From: an uncultured Sutterella sp.
GTDB lineage: Bacteria > Pseudomonadota > Gammaproteobacteria > Burkholderiales > Burkholderiaceae_F
Assembly: GCA_900757865.1 (NCBI GenBank)
Contig: CAAEPH010000032.1
Span: forward strand, 42,631 to 106,630
DNA: 64,000 bases
Direction: 5' to 3'
A program made the translations under genes and the position numbers. Positions 8,479-17,889 of the stretch are shown here, piece by piece; the stretch's first letter is position 1, and each line of letters opens with the position of its first letter. A model generated the notes under the pieces. The model saw only the letters and a list, made by a program, of their open reading frames with translations, searched no databases and had not been told where the DNA came from.

Positions 8479-9363
8479 ATGAACATTCTCATTCCGTTGG
8501 ATCCCAGTGAACGCTCACGTGCTCCACTGGCTTTTTTAGAGCGTCGCTCAATGTTTGCCAAGCATTGTGTGGCCACCTTGCTCACGGTGTTTCCCACGCC
8601 TCGCCCTTCGCTTATTCGCATGATGCCCACCGCAGACTTGGAAGAAGCGCGCGAGCAGTACAGTCGCGAAATCTTTGATTTAGCCCAACCCGCGCTCGAC
8701 GCGTTGGGTATCGTGCACGAACGTGTGGTGGCTGTGGGCGACCCGGTGCATGAAATTCTTCGCACGGCCAAAGAACGCGAAAGTGACGTGATCATCATGG
8801 GGGCGCACGGCGAGCGTCAACTCTCCGACCTTCTCATGGGGAGCATCTCAACAGGGGTGATCGCCAAGTCCCCTATCCCGGTGTTACTCGTTCGTGATCA
8901 ACTCCCCGCTGCGGATCGTCCAATTCGCATCGCGATCGCGGTTGACCAGAGTGAACCGAGTCAGAAAGCCATTGATTTCATTCTCTTCGTGCGTCGTGTG
9001 TTTGGTCCACATACGGACTTTCGCTTGATCCACGCGGAAAACCACGCCGTCGACGTGCTCTCGTCGTTTACGACGGTCGCGACCATGAACGACACCGATA
9101 TCCGTCAAGCCGCCCGCGACGAAGCATGGCATCGTGCGGTGGATCCCATTGCCAAACGCTTTGCGGAAGCTGGGTTAGAGAGCAAAAACGTGGCGCTCTC
9201 CGGTAACCCCAGTCAAGCGATTGCGGACTACGTCGTTCAGGAAGACATCGATATGATCGTGATGGGCAGCCATCAACAATCCGAATTGCGTAAGCTCTTC
9301 TTGGGCTCTCGTGCCCAAGAAGTCGCTGCACTCACCCGTGTGCCACTCCTGATCGTGCGCTAA
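8479..9363 (+). CDS. Tandem universal stress protein (two UspA domains)
   Basis: 294 residues from ATG 8479 (MNILIPLDPSERSR); an in-frame GTG at 8467 gives four extra residues. Two UspA domains follow each other. Domain 1 (1-~141) ends with GAHGERQLSDLLMGSIST, a good match to the ATP-binding G-x2-G-x9-G-(S/T) motif. Domain 2 (~149-294) ends with GSHQQSELRKLFLGSRAQ, where the second glycine is replaced, so nucleotide binding may be restricted to the first domain. Usp proteins are cytosolic stress or signalling proteins whose partner is rarely predictable. It stands alone between two intergenic regions and is followed by a strong terminator. Confidence 0.85.
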   Translation: MNILIPLDPSERSRAPLAFLERRSMFAKHCVATLLTVFPTPRPSLIRMMPTADLEEAREQYSREIFDLAQPALDALGIVHERVVAVGDPVHEILRTAKERESDVIIMGAHGERQLSDLLMGSISTGVIAKSPIPVLLVRDQLPAADRPIRIAIAVDQSEPSQKAIDFILFVRRVFGPHTDFRLIHAENHAVDVLSSFTTVATMNDTDIRQAARDEAWHRAVDPIAKRFAEAGLESKNVALSGNPSQAIADYVVQEDIDMIVMGSHQQSELRKLFLGSRAQEVAALTRVPLLIVR

Positions 9364-9437
9364 GCCACCTTCATCAGAAAGACCACGAGTGCCCAACCGT
9401 GTTGAGCACCAGACCGGCTCAAACATCGACCATCAGT

Positions 9438-9486
9438 TCAAGGCCAGAAATGCGGACCAGCGCGTTTCTGGCCTTGACTTTTTTAA
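9438..9486 (+). terminator. Rho-independent terminator of the usp gene
   Basis: Perfect 13-bp arms (TCAAGGCCAGAAA at 9438-9450 and TTTCTGGCCTTGA at 9465-9477), a 14-base loop and a CTTTTTTT tail ending at 9484. Confidence 0.92.
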
Positions 9487-9505
9487 CGCGACGTTATCGT
9501 TAATA

Positions 9506-9543
9506 TTAGGGGTTTTCCCTATTTAGCACAATTCAGGTAGAAT
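9506..9543 (+). promoter_or_regulatory. Candidate promoter with TAGGG-N5-CCCTA palindrome upstream of the kinase gene
   Basis: TTAGGGGTTTTCCCTA (9506-9521) is followed 16 bases later by a -10-like TAGAAT (9538-9543). The palindrome therefore occupies the -35 position, as expected for an activator-dependent promoter. A very similar arrangement precedes the parvulin gene near 46.76 kb and the same core occurs at 29.83 kb. The binding protein is unknown. Confidence 0.45.
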
Positions 9544-9643
9544 AAGACCACACGTCGGGCGAGTCGCCCCGATAAAAAACACGCTTTGTCTGGACTCCCC
9601 AAAGAAGTCCGCCAACGTTTTCCCAAACAAAACCCCAGCTTTT

Positions 9644-10282
9644 ATGTCCTTTACCTTTAACCGAGAAGAATTTGATCGCTTCCCCAAGACGCTCCTGCGT
9701 GATGGGCGTTGGGCCAATGCGGTGGTCTGGCGTGTGGACACGCCAGAGGGAAGCTTTACGGTAAAGGATTTTTCCACCCGCAAGCGCTGGGTGCGATTCA
9801 CGATTGGGCGTTTTGTGCTTCGCCGTGAGCGTCGTGCGCTCGAGCGGCTTCATGGTATCCCCGGCATCAGCCCTGAGGTCTTCAAAGTCGATGGCAACGC
9901 CCTAGCTGTACGTTTTGTCGAAGGCCATTCGCTTGCTAAAGCCCACCGCAACGAAGTGACCCCCGCGTTTCTCGATGAGCTCGAAGCGTTGCTCGCGGCG
10001 ATGCACGCACAGCACATTGTGCATCTGGATTGTCGAGGGGTTGGCAATGTGCTCGTGACGCCAGACGGACATCCTGCGCTCATTGATTTTCAATCCGCGT
10101 TATATACGCGTTTTTTGCCTAAGTTTATTCGGCGCTTTCTAGAGCGCTTGGATGACAGTGCAGTGCTCAAATTCTGGGACCAGTTTCGTCGAGATGAAAT
10201 GAGTCCCGAGAAGCGTGCTCAATTCGAAAAGATGGAGCGCTGGCGCAAACTCTGGATCATTCGTGGGTATTTCGGTAACTGA
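9644..10282 (+). CDS. Small RIO/KdkA-like kinase domain protein
   Basis: 212 residues. The protein-kinase catalytic core is recognisable: VKDF in the N-lobe as the likely ATP-anchoring lysine strand, HLDCRGVGNVLV near residue 126 as the catalytic HxDxxxxN loop, and LIDFQ near residue 147 as the metal-binding DFG-equivalent. Length and motif forms fit the RIO1/lipopolysaccharide-kinase clan (KdkA, WaaP, bacterial RIO-like proteins) rather than Hanks-type Ser/Thr kinases. No signal peptide or membrane segment is seen, so it is cytosolic. Whether it phosphorylates a lipid A-core sugar or a protein cannot be told, and no LPS gene is adjacent. The Shine-Dalgarno sequence before ATG 9644 is weak. 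Confidence 0.7.
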   Translation: MSFTFNREEFDRFPKTLLRDGRWANAVVWRVDTPEGSFTVKDFSTRKRWVRFTIGRFVLRRERRALERLHGIPGISPEVFKVDGNALAVRFVEGHSLAKAHRNEVTPAFLDELEALLAAMHAQHIVHLDCRGVGNVLVTPDGHPALIDFQSALYTRFLPKFIRRFLERLDDSAVLKFWDQFRRDEMSPEKRAQFEKMERWRKLWIIRGYFGN

Positions 10283-10895
10283 GTCACCTCAACGCCAACG
10301 CCTACGTCTACGTTAACGATCTCCCGATCGTTGCCTGACGATTGGGTGTACCGAGAGGCGACTGCCCTCTTCTACTTGGACCGAGGGCCCAGTAGGTTAG
10401 GAATCATCTCTTTCATATAGAGCCCCCAGAAACACGAGTGTGGCGCCACCAGATGGCTGTTAAAGGACTCTGACCCAAAATGAGAGGAAAAGACAGCGAG
10501 TCGCCGATTTTATGTCAAATTCCACAATTTTCCAATGTTTTTCCATTGGAATTTCACAAAATTCCATTTCTACGGCTTATTAGCGATCTTGCTCCGCCGA
10601 CATTCCTCGACTCAAAAGAGGCTTGTGGTCTACACTTTTCCCACCTCCTACTTTGAGTCGTATCAAACCGAACCCGCATCAAGCCCGGATAGCCCGTCTG
10701 TTTCGCTTTCTTTTGTGCGGGTTTTCGCTAATATTAGAGCACACTCGATCGACGGACTGTACACCGCTCGCTTCTTTTCCCCCAACCCCGGTGCGTTGGT
10801 GAACGTTTCTTTTCATCACCCACGCCAAAGGAGCCAGTGCGTGTTCGGATTCGTCGATCCCGTTTTTCCCCTGAACACCATATGCTTCCCCCAAA
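10283..10895. other. Long intergenic region before the molybdoreductase
   Basis: 613 bases with two short hairpins near the left end (AACGATC/GATCGTT at 10315-10332, and a CTACTTGG/CCCAGTAG pair near 10372-10397) that lack T-runs. The right half is pyrimidine-rich with an isolated TAATAT at 10729-10734. No coding region is supported. Confidence 0.4.
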
Positions 10896-13283
10896 ATGAC
10901 AGCAGGCTCTTCTTTTGTTGCTCACCCCGTCGACGACACGGCGATAGAAACTTTCGCAAAACTCTACACAGCCAACCGTTGGGGGATAGCACACCCGCAA
11001 CTCGCTCATGGTCGCCTTGTGGGGTTGGTTCCCATTGCCGAAGACCCTGCCCCCTCGCCCTTATTGGATCGTCTCTCCGCACTACCCTACAACCCCATGC
11101 GTATTGGACGCCCGGCCGTGAGAACGAGCTTTTTGCGTGAAGGCCCTGCCAGCCGCGATCGTCGCGGTCGAGAGGGTTTTGTCGAAGTCGATTGGGACAC
11201 CGCTCTGGGGCTCGTTGCCCGTCACTTAAAGCGCGTCTACCGCGACTTTGGCCCTCAAAGCGTTTGGGGCGCAAGCTACGGCTGGATGAACACCGGTCAC
11301 GTGCAAGGGGCACGACCCTTGTTGCACCGTTTACTCAACCTGATGGGGGGCTTTGTTCGCGTCACCGGCAACTACTCCAACGGCGCGATCAGTACCGTCA
11401 TGCCCTATATCGTCGGCGCTCGCGATCCACGCAGTACCGATTGGGAAAGCGTTTTAGAGTCGAGCGAACTCGTGGTCTTCTGGGGTGCCGATCCCATCCG
11501 CACGTTAGACGTCGATTGGTTTACCCCTCTGCATCAAGGGCGTGCCAAAGTGCGCCAATTAAAAGAGCGAGGGATCCGTACGCTTAGCATCAACCCGCGC
11601 GTGACCGACACGGCCAAAGAGCTGGGCTCAGCGAGCATCACCCCGTACCCCGGGACCGATGTGGCGCTCGTGATGGGGTGCTTACACGTCTTGATCACCG
11701 AGGGGCTCGTTAACCGTGACTTTGTCTCGCGCTGCGCCGTGGGGTTTGACGCCATCGAGCGTGATGTGTTGGGCAAGGTCGATGGCGTCGCGAAGACACC
11801 CGCTTGGGCAAGCCGTATCACAGGGGTCGCAGAAAACACCATTGTTAACCTTGCGCGCGACATGGCCACACATCGCACCATGATCATGATGGGCTGGGGG
11901 ATGCAGCGCCAGCAGTATGGTGAACGTGCCCCGTGGGCGCTCTGGGCGCTTGCTGTGGCGTTGGGCCAAATTGGCTTGCCGGGCGGCGGGATTGGATCGA
12001 ACTACCACTACGACCAAGGGGGCAATGCCCCCTCCTTGGGACCCCAATTGCCCACGATGCCCACGGACCCTAAAGGGATCGTGCGTGAGGAGTGGATCCG
12101 GGGCGTGGAGCCGTTGCCCGTTCAACGTTGGGCGGATGTCTTTTTAAACCCCGGAAAGACCATTGCCTTTAATGGCAAAACCCTCACCTTCCCCGACATT
12201 CGTTTGGCGTTTTGGACGGGTGGTAATCCGTTTGCGCACCACCCGAACACCAATCGGGTGGCTGAGGCGTTCCGACAGCCCGAGGTGATCATCGTCTCCG
12301 ACATCAACTGGACGGCCACGGCTCGCCACGCTGACATTGTGCTGCCCGCCTGCACCAATTTTGAAATGAGTGACATCACCCGCATTGGCGCTTACACCAA
12401 CGACGGGCTCGTCTTTACCGAAGCGGTCATTCCTCCGCAGGGTGAAGCGCGTAGCAACTTTGACATTTTCCGCTCGCTCGCACGCCTTCTCGGGCTTGAA
12501 GAAGCCTTCACCGAAGGCCTCAACCCCGAGGGTTGGCGACGTCGCTTTTACGAAGCGGCACGTCAAGAAGCGCTCCTTTCGGGTTACGTTATGCCCGAGT
12601 ATGACGAAGCGCGTGCCAAGGGATTGATTCTCTACCCCTCTTACCAAGGCCGTCCCTACATCGCCTTTGAAGCGTTTCGGGCGGACCCGGAGGGTCATCC
12701 TCTCAATACCCCGTCGGGCAAAATCGAACTATTCAGCGAGCGCATCGCCTCGTACCACTATGACGACTGCCCACCCTACCCAACGTACACGGCGCCCGTC
12801 GAAGGTGCAGGGCAGCACGAGGCGGACTTTCCCTATACACTCTTGACCCCAAAGAGTGAACGGCGCTTACACAGTCAGTTGAACAGCTCACTCTCAGCTC
12901 GATACGGGCACGAACCTTGCTTAATCAACCCCAAAGATGCCTCACGAGAAGGGATTGTCGACGGGTCCGTGGTGATCGTGGAAAGCCGTCGCGGTCGTGC
13001 GTTACTCGTCGCGCAAGTCACCGACGACGTTCGTGAAGGCGTCGTTGTCATTCACCACGGCGCGTGGTACACCCCTGTTTATGATGCCAGGGGTGAGCTT
13101 CTTGATCAGCAAGGTTGCCCCAATACGTTAACGCTTGACGTAGGCACCTCGAGTTTGGCCCAGGCGAATGTCGCCAGTGGCGCGTCCGTTCGCGTTAAGC
13201 CCTACCTGGGGGATGTGGAAGCCATGGCACCACTCGCACTTCCCCCTGGGGTGCAGCCCGCGGTTCACCGACAGCACGCCTAA
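10896..13283 (+). CDS. bisC: BisC/TorA-type molybdopterin S-/N-oxide reductase without Tat signal
   Basis: 795 residues of the DMSO-reductase family, type III (biotin sulfoxide/TMAO reductase branch). Landmarks: IGRPAVRTSFLREGP and EFVEVDWDTALGLV-like N-terminal blocks; ASYGWMNTGHVQG; GNYSNGAIS, where the Ser near residue 161 is the expected Mo ligand; GWGMQRQQYGE; ARHADIVLPACTNFE; HSQLNSS in the C-terminal cap. No N-terminal Cys cluster for an Fe-S centre, as in BisC and TorA. No twin-arginine signal precedes the catalytic domain, so a cytosolic BisC-like enzyme (reducing biotin or methionine sulfoxide) is favoured over periplasmic TorA/DorA. The start is uncertain because no Shine-Dalgarno sequence precedes ATG 10896, although an in-frame stop lies 24 bases upstream. 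Stands alone, with no cytochrome or chaperone gene next to it. Confidence 0.78.
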   Translation: MTAGSSFVAHPVDDTAIETFAKLYTANRWGIAHPQLAHGRLVGLVPIAEDPAPSPLLDRLSALPYNPMRIGRPAVRTSFLREGPASRDRRGREGFVEVDWDTALGLVARHLKRVYRDFGPQSVWGASYGWMNTGHVQGARPLLHRLLNLMGGFVRVTGNYSNGAISTVMPYIVGARDPRSTDWESVLESSELVVFWGADPIRTLDVDWFTPLHQGRAKVRQLKERGIRTLSINPRVTDTAKELGSASITPYPGTDVALVMGCLHVLITEGLVNRDFVSRCAVGFDAIERDVLGKVDGVAKTPAWASRITGVAENTIVNLARDMATHRTMIMMGWGMQRQQYGERAPWALWALAVALGQIGLPGGGIGSNYHYDQGGNAPSLGPQLPTMPTDPKGIVREEWIRGVEPLPVQRWADVFLNPGKTIAFNGKTLTFPDIRLAFWTGGNPFAHHPNTNRVAEAFRQPEVIIVSDINWTATARHADIVLPACTNFEMSDITRIGAYTNDGLVFTEAVIPPQGEARSNFDIFRSLARLLGLEEAFTEGLNPEGWRRRFYEAARQEALLSGYVMPEYDEARAKGLILYPSYQGRPYIAFEAFRADPEGHPLNTPSGKIELFSERIASYHYDDCPPYPTYTAPVEGAGQHEADFPYTLLTPKSERRLHSQLNSSLSARYGHEPCLINPKDASREGIVDGSVVIVESRRGRALLVAQVTDDVREGVVVIHHGAWYTPVYDARGELLDQQGCPNTLTLDVGTSSLAQANVASGASVRVKPYLGDVEAMAPLALPPGVQPAVHRQHA

Positions 13284-13629
13284 GCGCTGAACCCGCAACG
13301 TGTCGGTGACCGTTCTCGCTCGACGCACTCCGGTTTGGTGATGGATGACTAGGAAATCCGGTGTGAGTGAGTTTGTCTTAAAAATACACGCCCAAAAAGC
13401 GCCTTAAATAACCTGCTATTTTTAGGCTAAACCCACTAAAGACAAGCACCCAAGGCGCTTGATCAAAAAAAAACAAAATACCGAATTGCTCACAACGAAG
13501 GCCATCGAGAGCAAAATTAGGCTCTCTCATGGTCCAACAATCGTGGTGAAATAGACTCCAGCGTTTTTGAGTTGAGTCGTTGGGAAGTGCTCTTCTCAAC
13601 GACTCAGGATTGCTGGGAGGTTTTTCACG
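13284..13629. other. Intergenic region with a widely spaced inverted repeat
   Basis: Perfect arms AAGCGCCTT and AAGGCGCTT enclose about 45 bases around 13397-13459, followed by a run of A. No coding region is supported. A good ribosome site (GGGAGG) sits at the right end for the next gene. Confidence 0.4.
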
Positions 13630-14412
13630 ATGACAGCACGAGTTAGAACAGTCCCATCCACCGACACCGAAGGCCTAGCCAACACGCTATGGCGCGCCTG
13701 GCACGAGAATTGTCCACTCGCTATGGCAACGCTCGAAGGCGCACTGCAGGATTTCGAGACCGCTTACCATGTGCAAGAGGCGGTGCTGGCCAAAAAAGGC
13801 GAACCGACGCAAGGCTATAAAATCTCGCTCACCAGTGCCGAAACACAAAGGCTTTTTGATACCACGGAGCCACTCTACGGCGCACAATTTTACCCTCACC
13901 AGCGGTGGTGCATTTAGCCAGCATGAACGCTCCGCTCATCGAAGTGGAAATCGCCATGCGTGCCAAAGCGGATCTCACGCCTGAGATGAGTCTTAATGTG
14001 CTCCTCCAAAACGTTACCATCGCGGGCGACATTGAAGTGCCCGACGCGCGCTTTCGTGATTGGTTCCCGCGACTCAACAAATACCTCGTGGTCGCAGACT
14101 GTGCGGTGGGTGGCTACATTGTCTATGGTCGTGAACGCGATGGCGCGACGATGCGTCTTGAGGACTGAGGTGGAGCTGTGGCATGACGGTCGCGTGATTC
14201 GAAGAGGACGATCAAGTGAAGTGTTGGGTAACCCCATGAATGCGCTCGCGTGGCTGGTGAACAAACTCCATCAACACGGAAAAGTCTTGCGCCGTGGCAC
14301 CTTAGTCTCCACCGGGACCTTTTTTGTCCCGCCCGCACTGAAAGCGGGCCTCTATGAGACGCACTTCACGGGAGCGCTCACCGAGACGGTAACCCTCACG
14401 GTGACGCCGTAG
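13630..14412 (+). pseudogene. Frameshifted 2-keto-4-pentenoate hydratase (MhpD/HpcG-like)
   Basis: Three consecutive frames rebuild one hydratase of about 260 residues. Frame 1 from 13630 (GGGAGG before the ATG) gives the N-terminus with AYHVQEAVLAKKGEPTQGYKISLTS. Around 13896-13906 the homology moves to another frame (MNAPLIEVEIAMRAKADL...YLVVADCAVGGYIVYG). Around 14155-14170 it returns to frame 1 (TEVELWHDGRVIRRG, then LGNPMNALAWLVNKL) to the stop at 14412. Intact relatives hydrate 2-hydroxypentadienoate in meta-cleavage pathways. Two compensating shifts in one gene mean either real decay or two base-calling errors. The protein sequence outside the shifts is well conserved, which would suit recent inactivation or error. 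Confidence 0.8.
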
Positions 14413-14413
14413 T

Positions 14414-14466
14414 GCCCCACGACGTTCATCGTGGGGCTTCACGGTCCGCGCTCGCCAGCGCGGACC
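14414..14466. terminator. Pair of GC-rich hairpins between convergent genes
   Basis: Hairpin 1: GCCCCACGA/TCGTGGGGC (14414-14437). Hairpin 2: GGTCCGCG/CGCGGACC (14443-14466). They lie between the hydratase pseudogene and the convergent betT gene and probably act as a bidirectional stop, though T-runs are short. Confidence 0.6.
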
Positions 14467-14478
14467 AGCATCCCTCAT

Positions 14479-16557
14479 TTAAGCGTCCGCCAACTGCGGT
14501 CGATTCACCATACGCAGGAACGACAGATGCTTTTCGTACTGATCGAGCACATCGTGAATGATCTGCTCACGGCTCCAACCCATCAAGTCGTAATCCTGCC
14601 CGCCTTCTTTTAAGAAGACTTCAGCACGCACGTACATCGGGTCTTCATTTTCGTCGCGATCTGGATCCGCCATGCTAAATTCCGGGTTGCCGTAGCCCAC
14701 TAAGCGCACCTCGTAGAGAAAGTCCGTGACGTCCGCAAAGTGCACCACCAACCACGCCCGATTGTGCGAGCGGGAAAATTCCGCCCGAAGGCCTTCGTTT
14801 CTTAAAGCCGTTGCCACATCTTGCATCGCGGGCTTGATCGTGTCGTTGAAATATTGCTTCACCTGATCGTACTCAGGATAGTGCACGATCACTCTCAATC
14901 GCTCTTTCCACCCTTCCGGCGTGCGATAAAGCGTGGGAGCCGTGTTGGTGACTTGCTGACTTTGGCGCTTAAAGTCATCGATGCGTAGCGCCTTCAATAG
15001 CCCAAAAAGCGCGATCAGGAGTACCGCGGCAAAGGGGAGAGCCGAGAGCAGTGTCAGCGTCTGCAGGGCTTTGAGACCGCCCGCCCAAAGAAGCACCATC
15101 GCGCCCACGCCCGAGAGTGCGCACCAAAAGACCCGTTGCAGGGCCGGGGTCTTTTTGATGCCACCGCTTGCCAAGGCGTCCGCGACAAACGCACCCGAGT
15201 CGGCCGAGGTGACAAAAAAGATCACCACCATGGCCATCCCGACCACACTCAAAAGTGACGTAAAGGGGAAGTATTCAAAGAACTGAAAGAGCGCAAGCGA
15301 CACATCCGACTTCACCGCCGCAGCCAAGTGCTGTGCGTTGTCAAACAAAATCAAATCGATCGCAGAATTGCCAAAGGCGGTCATCCAAAGCAGCGTGAAG
15401 CCCGCTGGAATCAATAAAACGCCGCTCACAAACTCACGGATGGTGCGACCGCGCGAGATGCGCGCAATAAAAAGTCCCACAAAGGGCGACCACGAAATCC
15501 ACCACCCCCAGTAGAGCAACGTCCAGCCACCCAACCAGTCGCTTGACTTGGGTTCGTAGCTATAGAGATTAAACGTCTTCGAGACAATTCCCGAGAGGTA
15601 AAGCCCCACGTTTTCCACAAAATGCTTCAATAGCGACGAGGTGTGCCCCAGGGCAAACACCAGCACCAAGAGCATAATCGCGAGCCAAAGATTGGCTTGC
15701 GAGAGGTATTTGATGCCTTTATTGAGGCCACTCGCGGCACTCAGTGCCGATACTGCCGTAATGGCGACGATCAATACCGACTGCACCGTGGTGCAGATCG
15801 GCGCATCAAAGAGGTAATGTAAGCCCCCGTTTAATTGCAGCACCCCAAAGCCCAAGGACGTCGCGACGCCAAAGACCGTGCCCAAAATGGCAAAAATGTC
15901 CACAGCGTGACCCATCCAGCCGTGAATGCGGTCCCCGATCAACGGGTACAACGCACTACGAAGCGTCAGGGGTAATGCGTGGCGGTAACCAAAGTAGGCG
16001 AGCATCAACCCCACCGACGCGTATATCGCCCAGGCGTGCAAGCCCCAGTGGAAAAAGGTGAGCTCAAGCGCTTCACGTGCCGCCTCAATCGTGCCACCTC
16101 GGCCGGTGGGCGGTTCCAAGAAGTGCATCACGGGTTCGGCAACACCGAAAAACATGATCCCAATGCCCATACCGGTTGAAAAGAGCATGGCAAACCACGT
16201 GATTAAGTCGAAGTCAGGCTTAGCATGATCTGGCCCCAAGCGAATGTCGCCAAAGCGTGAAAACCCCAGATAGACCATGCCGACAAAGATCACGGCCACG
16301 GCCAAAATATAAAACCAGGAAAGATCTTGAAATAGGCGCTCTTGTACGTGACCGAAGATCGCATTAACGGTATTGGGGAAAAGCGCAGCCGCCGCAATCA
16401 CGACGAGCGACAAAATGGCCGCCGGCCAAAAGACGGCGGGGTTGATTTTCCAGCCCACTTTTTTGGGTGGCGTACTGGGATCTTTGGGGGAATAGGACGT
16501 TGAGGGCGTCGGGCTTGTGGCCGACGCGTTGATGGATTGTGAAGCGACTTGCGTCAT
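14479..16557 (-). CDS. betT: BCCT-family choline/betaine transporter, BetT-like with long C-terminal domain
   Basis: 692 residues. About twelve membrane segments between residues ~37 and ~520. BCCT signatures include GMGIGIMFFGVAEPVMHF near residue 130 and the WGWWISWSPFVGLFIARISRG block near residue 350 with the conserved Trp-rich TM8. A C-terminal cytosolic extension of about 160 residues (from LRVIVHYPEY) ends GGQDYDLMGWSREQIIHDVLDQYEKHL, a pattern seen in BetT rather than in BetP or CaiT. BetT is a proton-coupled choline importer whose C-terminus tunes osmotic activation; the substrate here is inferred. No betaine-synthesis genes are nearby. The first ~35 residues are Ser/Pro-rich and cytosolic. 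Confidence 0.82.
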   Translation of the reverse strand: MTQVASQSINASATSPTPSTSYSPKDPSTPPKKVGWKINPAVFWPAAILSLVVIAAAALFPNTVNAIFGHVQERLFQDLSWFYILAVAVIFVGMVYLGFSRFGDIRLGPDHAKPDFDLITWFAMLFSTGMGIGIMFFGVAEPVMHFLEPPTGRGGTIEAAREALELTFFHWGLHAWAIYASVGLMLAYFGYRHALPLTLRSALYPLIGDRIHGWMGHAVDIFAILGTVFGVATSLGFGVLQLNGGLHYLFDAPICTTVQSVLIVAITAVSALSAASGLNKGIKYLSQANLWLAIMLLVLVFALGHTSSLLKHFVENVGLYLSGIVSKTFNLYSYEPKSSDWLGGWTLLYWGWWISWSPFVGLFIARISRGRTIREFVSGVLLIPAGFTLLWMTAFGNSAIDLILFDNAQHLAAAVKSDVSLALFQFFEYFPFTSLLSVVGMAMVVIFFVTSADSGAFVADALASGGIKKTPALQRVFWCALSGVGAMVLLWAGGLKALQTLTLLSALPFAAVLLIALFGLLKALRIDDFKRQSQQVTNTAPTLYRTPEGWKERLRVIVHYPEYDQVKQYFNDTIKPAMQDVATALRNEGLRAEFSRSHNRAWLVVHFADVTDFLYEVRLVGYGNPEFSMADPDRDENEDPMYVRAEVFLKEGGQDYDLMGWSREQIIHDVLDQYEKHLSFLRMVNRPQLADA

Positions 16558-17487
16558 GAGGGCATCCTTAACGTTTGCTGATGACGACCAAAAGGAGTGA
16601 CGTTAACTGAACATCAACGAAACGCTCGAGACGAGCGAGCCGACACTGCGCAACACGCTCCCTGCAGAGCAGGGCTTGGGTAAACGCAGCCAAGCCTAAA
16701 TGCGAAGCGCAAAGCGTTAACAAAAGCGAGAACGGGAACAAAGACGTGTGCGAGAGCACAGACCCGTTCGCGAGCCTTAAGTGGCTTGACGCGACGTCAC
16801 GCCTTTTGGGCACCACCAATGGTGAGTGAAACAACGTGTGCGATCGCTGCCTCTCTTCCTCTATGCGCCCTCTCAAGGGCCAGACAAGGAGAATGCTCCC
16901 CTGGTAAAAACGAAACCCCAAGCGCCACAGAAAAAGAAGCGGCGCTCGCTCGTTCGTTGAGGCCAGATCCACACTATGAGCGAAATGACGCGTTTTGAGG
17001 CCCTGCAGTGCCTGAGCGACAAGCCCTCAAAAGCGAAACACGTTTTGCCGGGCCGAGCTCTTACGATCTTCTAAAAAAAGGGTGAGGAACGAAAAGGAGC
17101 GAAAAACAACGCTCTAAAAAGCACCAATCTACACACAGAGAGTGAGACGCGATCGGTCTTGTGGCCACGCAGAACAAAACGAAACGTTCTCGAGAAGGGC
17201 CAAGCAACTGGCTCCCCTCCAAGAGAACAGGCCATTAAGGTTAACACACGATTTTCGCGAAAACGCGTTTGAGCTGCGTATCAAAGGCCCTTTCGAGAGA
17301 AAATGATGAAGATCGAAATACACCTATCTCCTCTGCCCCAGGGGATTCGGGAAGGATACATTTTCTTACGTTTTTATGAACGGGGAAACCCTTAGGATTG
17401 AGCACTATCTTGATCGTCAGGCGTGTGGCCCAAGCGCTCAAGAAATCGATAAAGCACCAGCGAAATAACCGCCAACACTCGCAGGCA
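16558..17487. other. Intergenic region between betT and the H-NS-like gene
   Basis: About 930 bases. No frame in it has recognisable protein features. It should contain the betT promoter; a GGGGAAACCC element at 17380-17389 weakly resembles the TAGGG/CCCTA palindromes seen elsewhere in the window. Nothing else is supported. Confidence 0.4.
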
Positions 17488-17488
17488 C

Positions 17489-17553
17489 AAAAAAAGGCCA
17501 AACCGAAGCAGTAGTTCTTCACGTATAAAAGAAATAACCGCTTCGCCTTGGCC
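17489..17553 (-). terminator. Rho-independent terminator of the H-NS-like gene
   Basis: Read on the minus strand: GGCCAAGGCGAAGC, 30-base loop, GCTTCGGTTTGGCC (12 of 14 pairs), then T7 (17489-17495). It begins 25 bases past the stop codon. Confidence 0.85.
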
Positions 17554-17577
17554 TCGAGGCAACGCTCGGATGCCTCA

Positions 17578-17889
17578 TTAGCGATGAATCAAATACTTTT
17601 TCAAATCCTCGCCGTTTGCCATGGCGCGTTCAGCCCACTTGGGTGTACGACCTCGCCCTGTCCAGAGCTCCCCATTGGGACCACGGTACTTCGGTGCCAC
17701 GGGACCCCGACGCGTGCGACGCATGGCCTCAGGGTCATAAAAGCGAAAGTCTGAGCTCGACAACTGGAATTGGTCAATAATCGATTGAGCCTCGGCAATG
17801 GCGTTCGAGCGCAGTGAACGCTGCCGAGAGTCGACCTCATTTTTGAGTTGTTCCAGTTCTTGCATTTGGGTTTTAAAGTTGCTGTCCAT
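17578..17889 (-). CDS. H-NS family nucleoid-associated protein
   Basis: 103 residues. The N-terminal ~50 residues are a heptad-rich oligomerisation segment (MQELEQLKNEVDSRQRS). The C-terminal DNA-binding core reads PKYRGPNGELWTGRGRTPKW, the betaproteobacterial H-NS/BpH3/MvaT-like form with the GRGR hook that inserts in the minor groove. Such proteins silence A+T-rich horizontally acquired DNA, which is relevant to the A+T-rich island at 29.7-41.8 kb, although no direct link is shown. Monocistronic, with its own terminator. Confidence 0.9.
   Translation of the reverse strand: MDSNFKTQMQELEQLKNEVDSRQRSLRSNAIAEAQSIIDQFQLSSSDFRFYDPEAMRRTRRGPVAPKYRGPNGELWTGRGRTPKWAERAMANGEDLKKYLIHR

Noticed and set aside
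10535..11140. Open frame before and overlapping the molybdoreductase
   Set aside because: Overlaps the BisC N-terminus in another frame and has no protein-family features.
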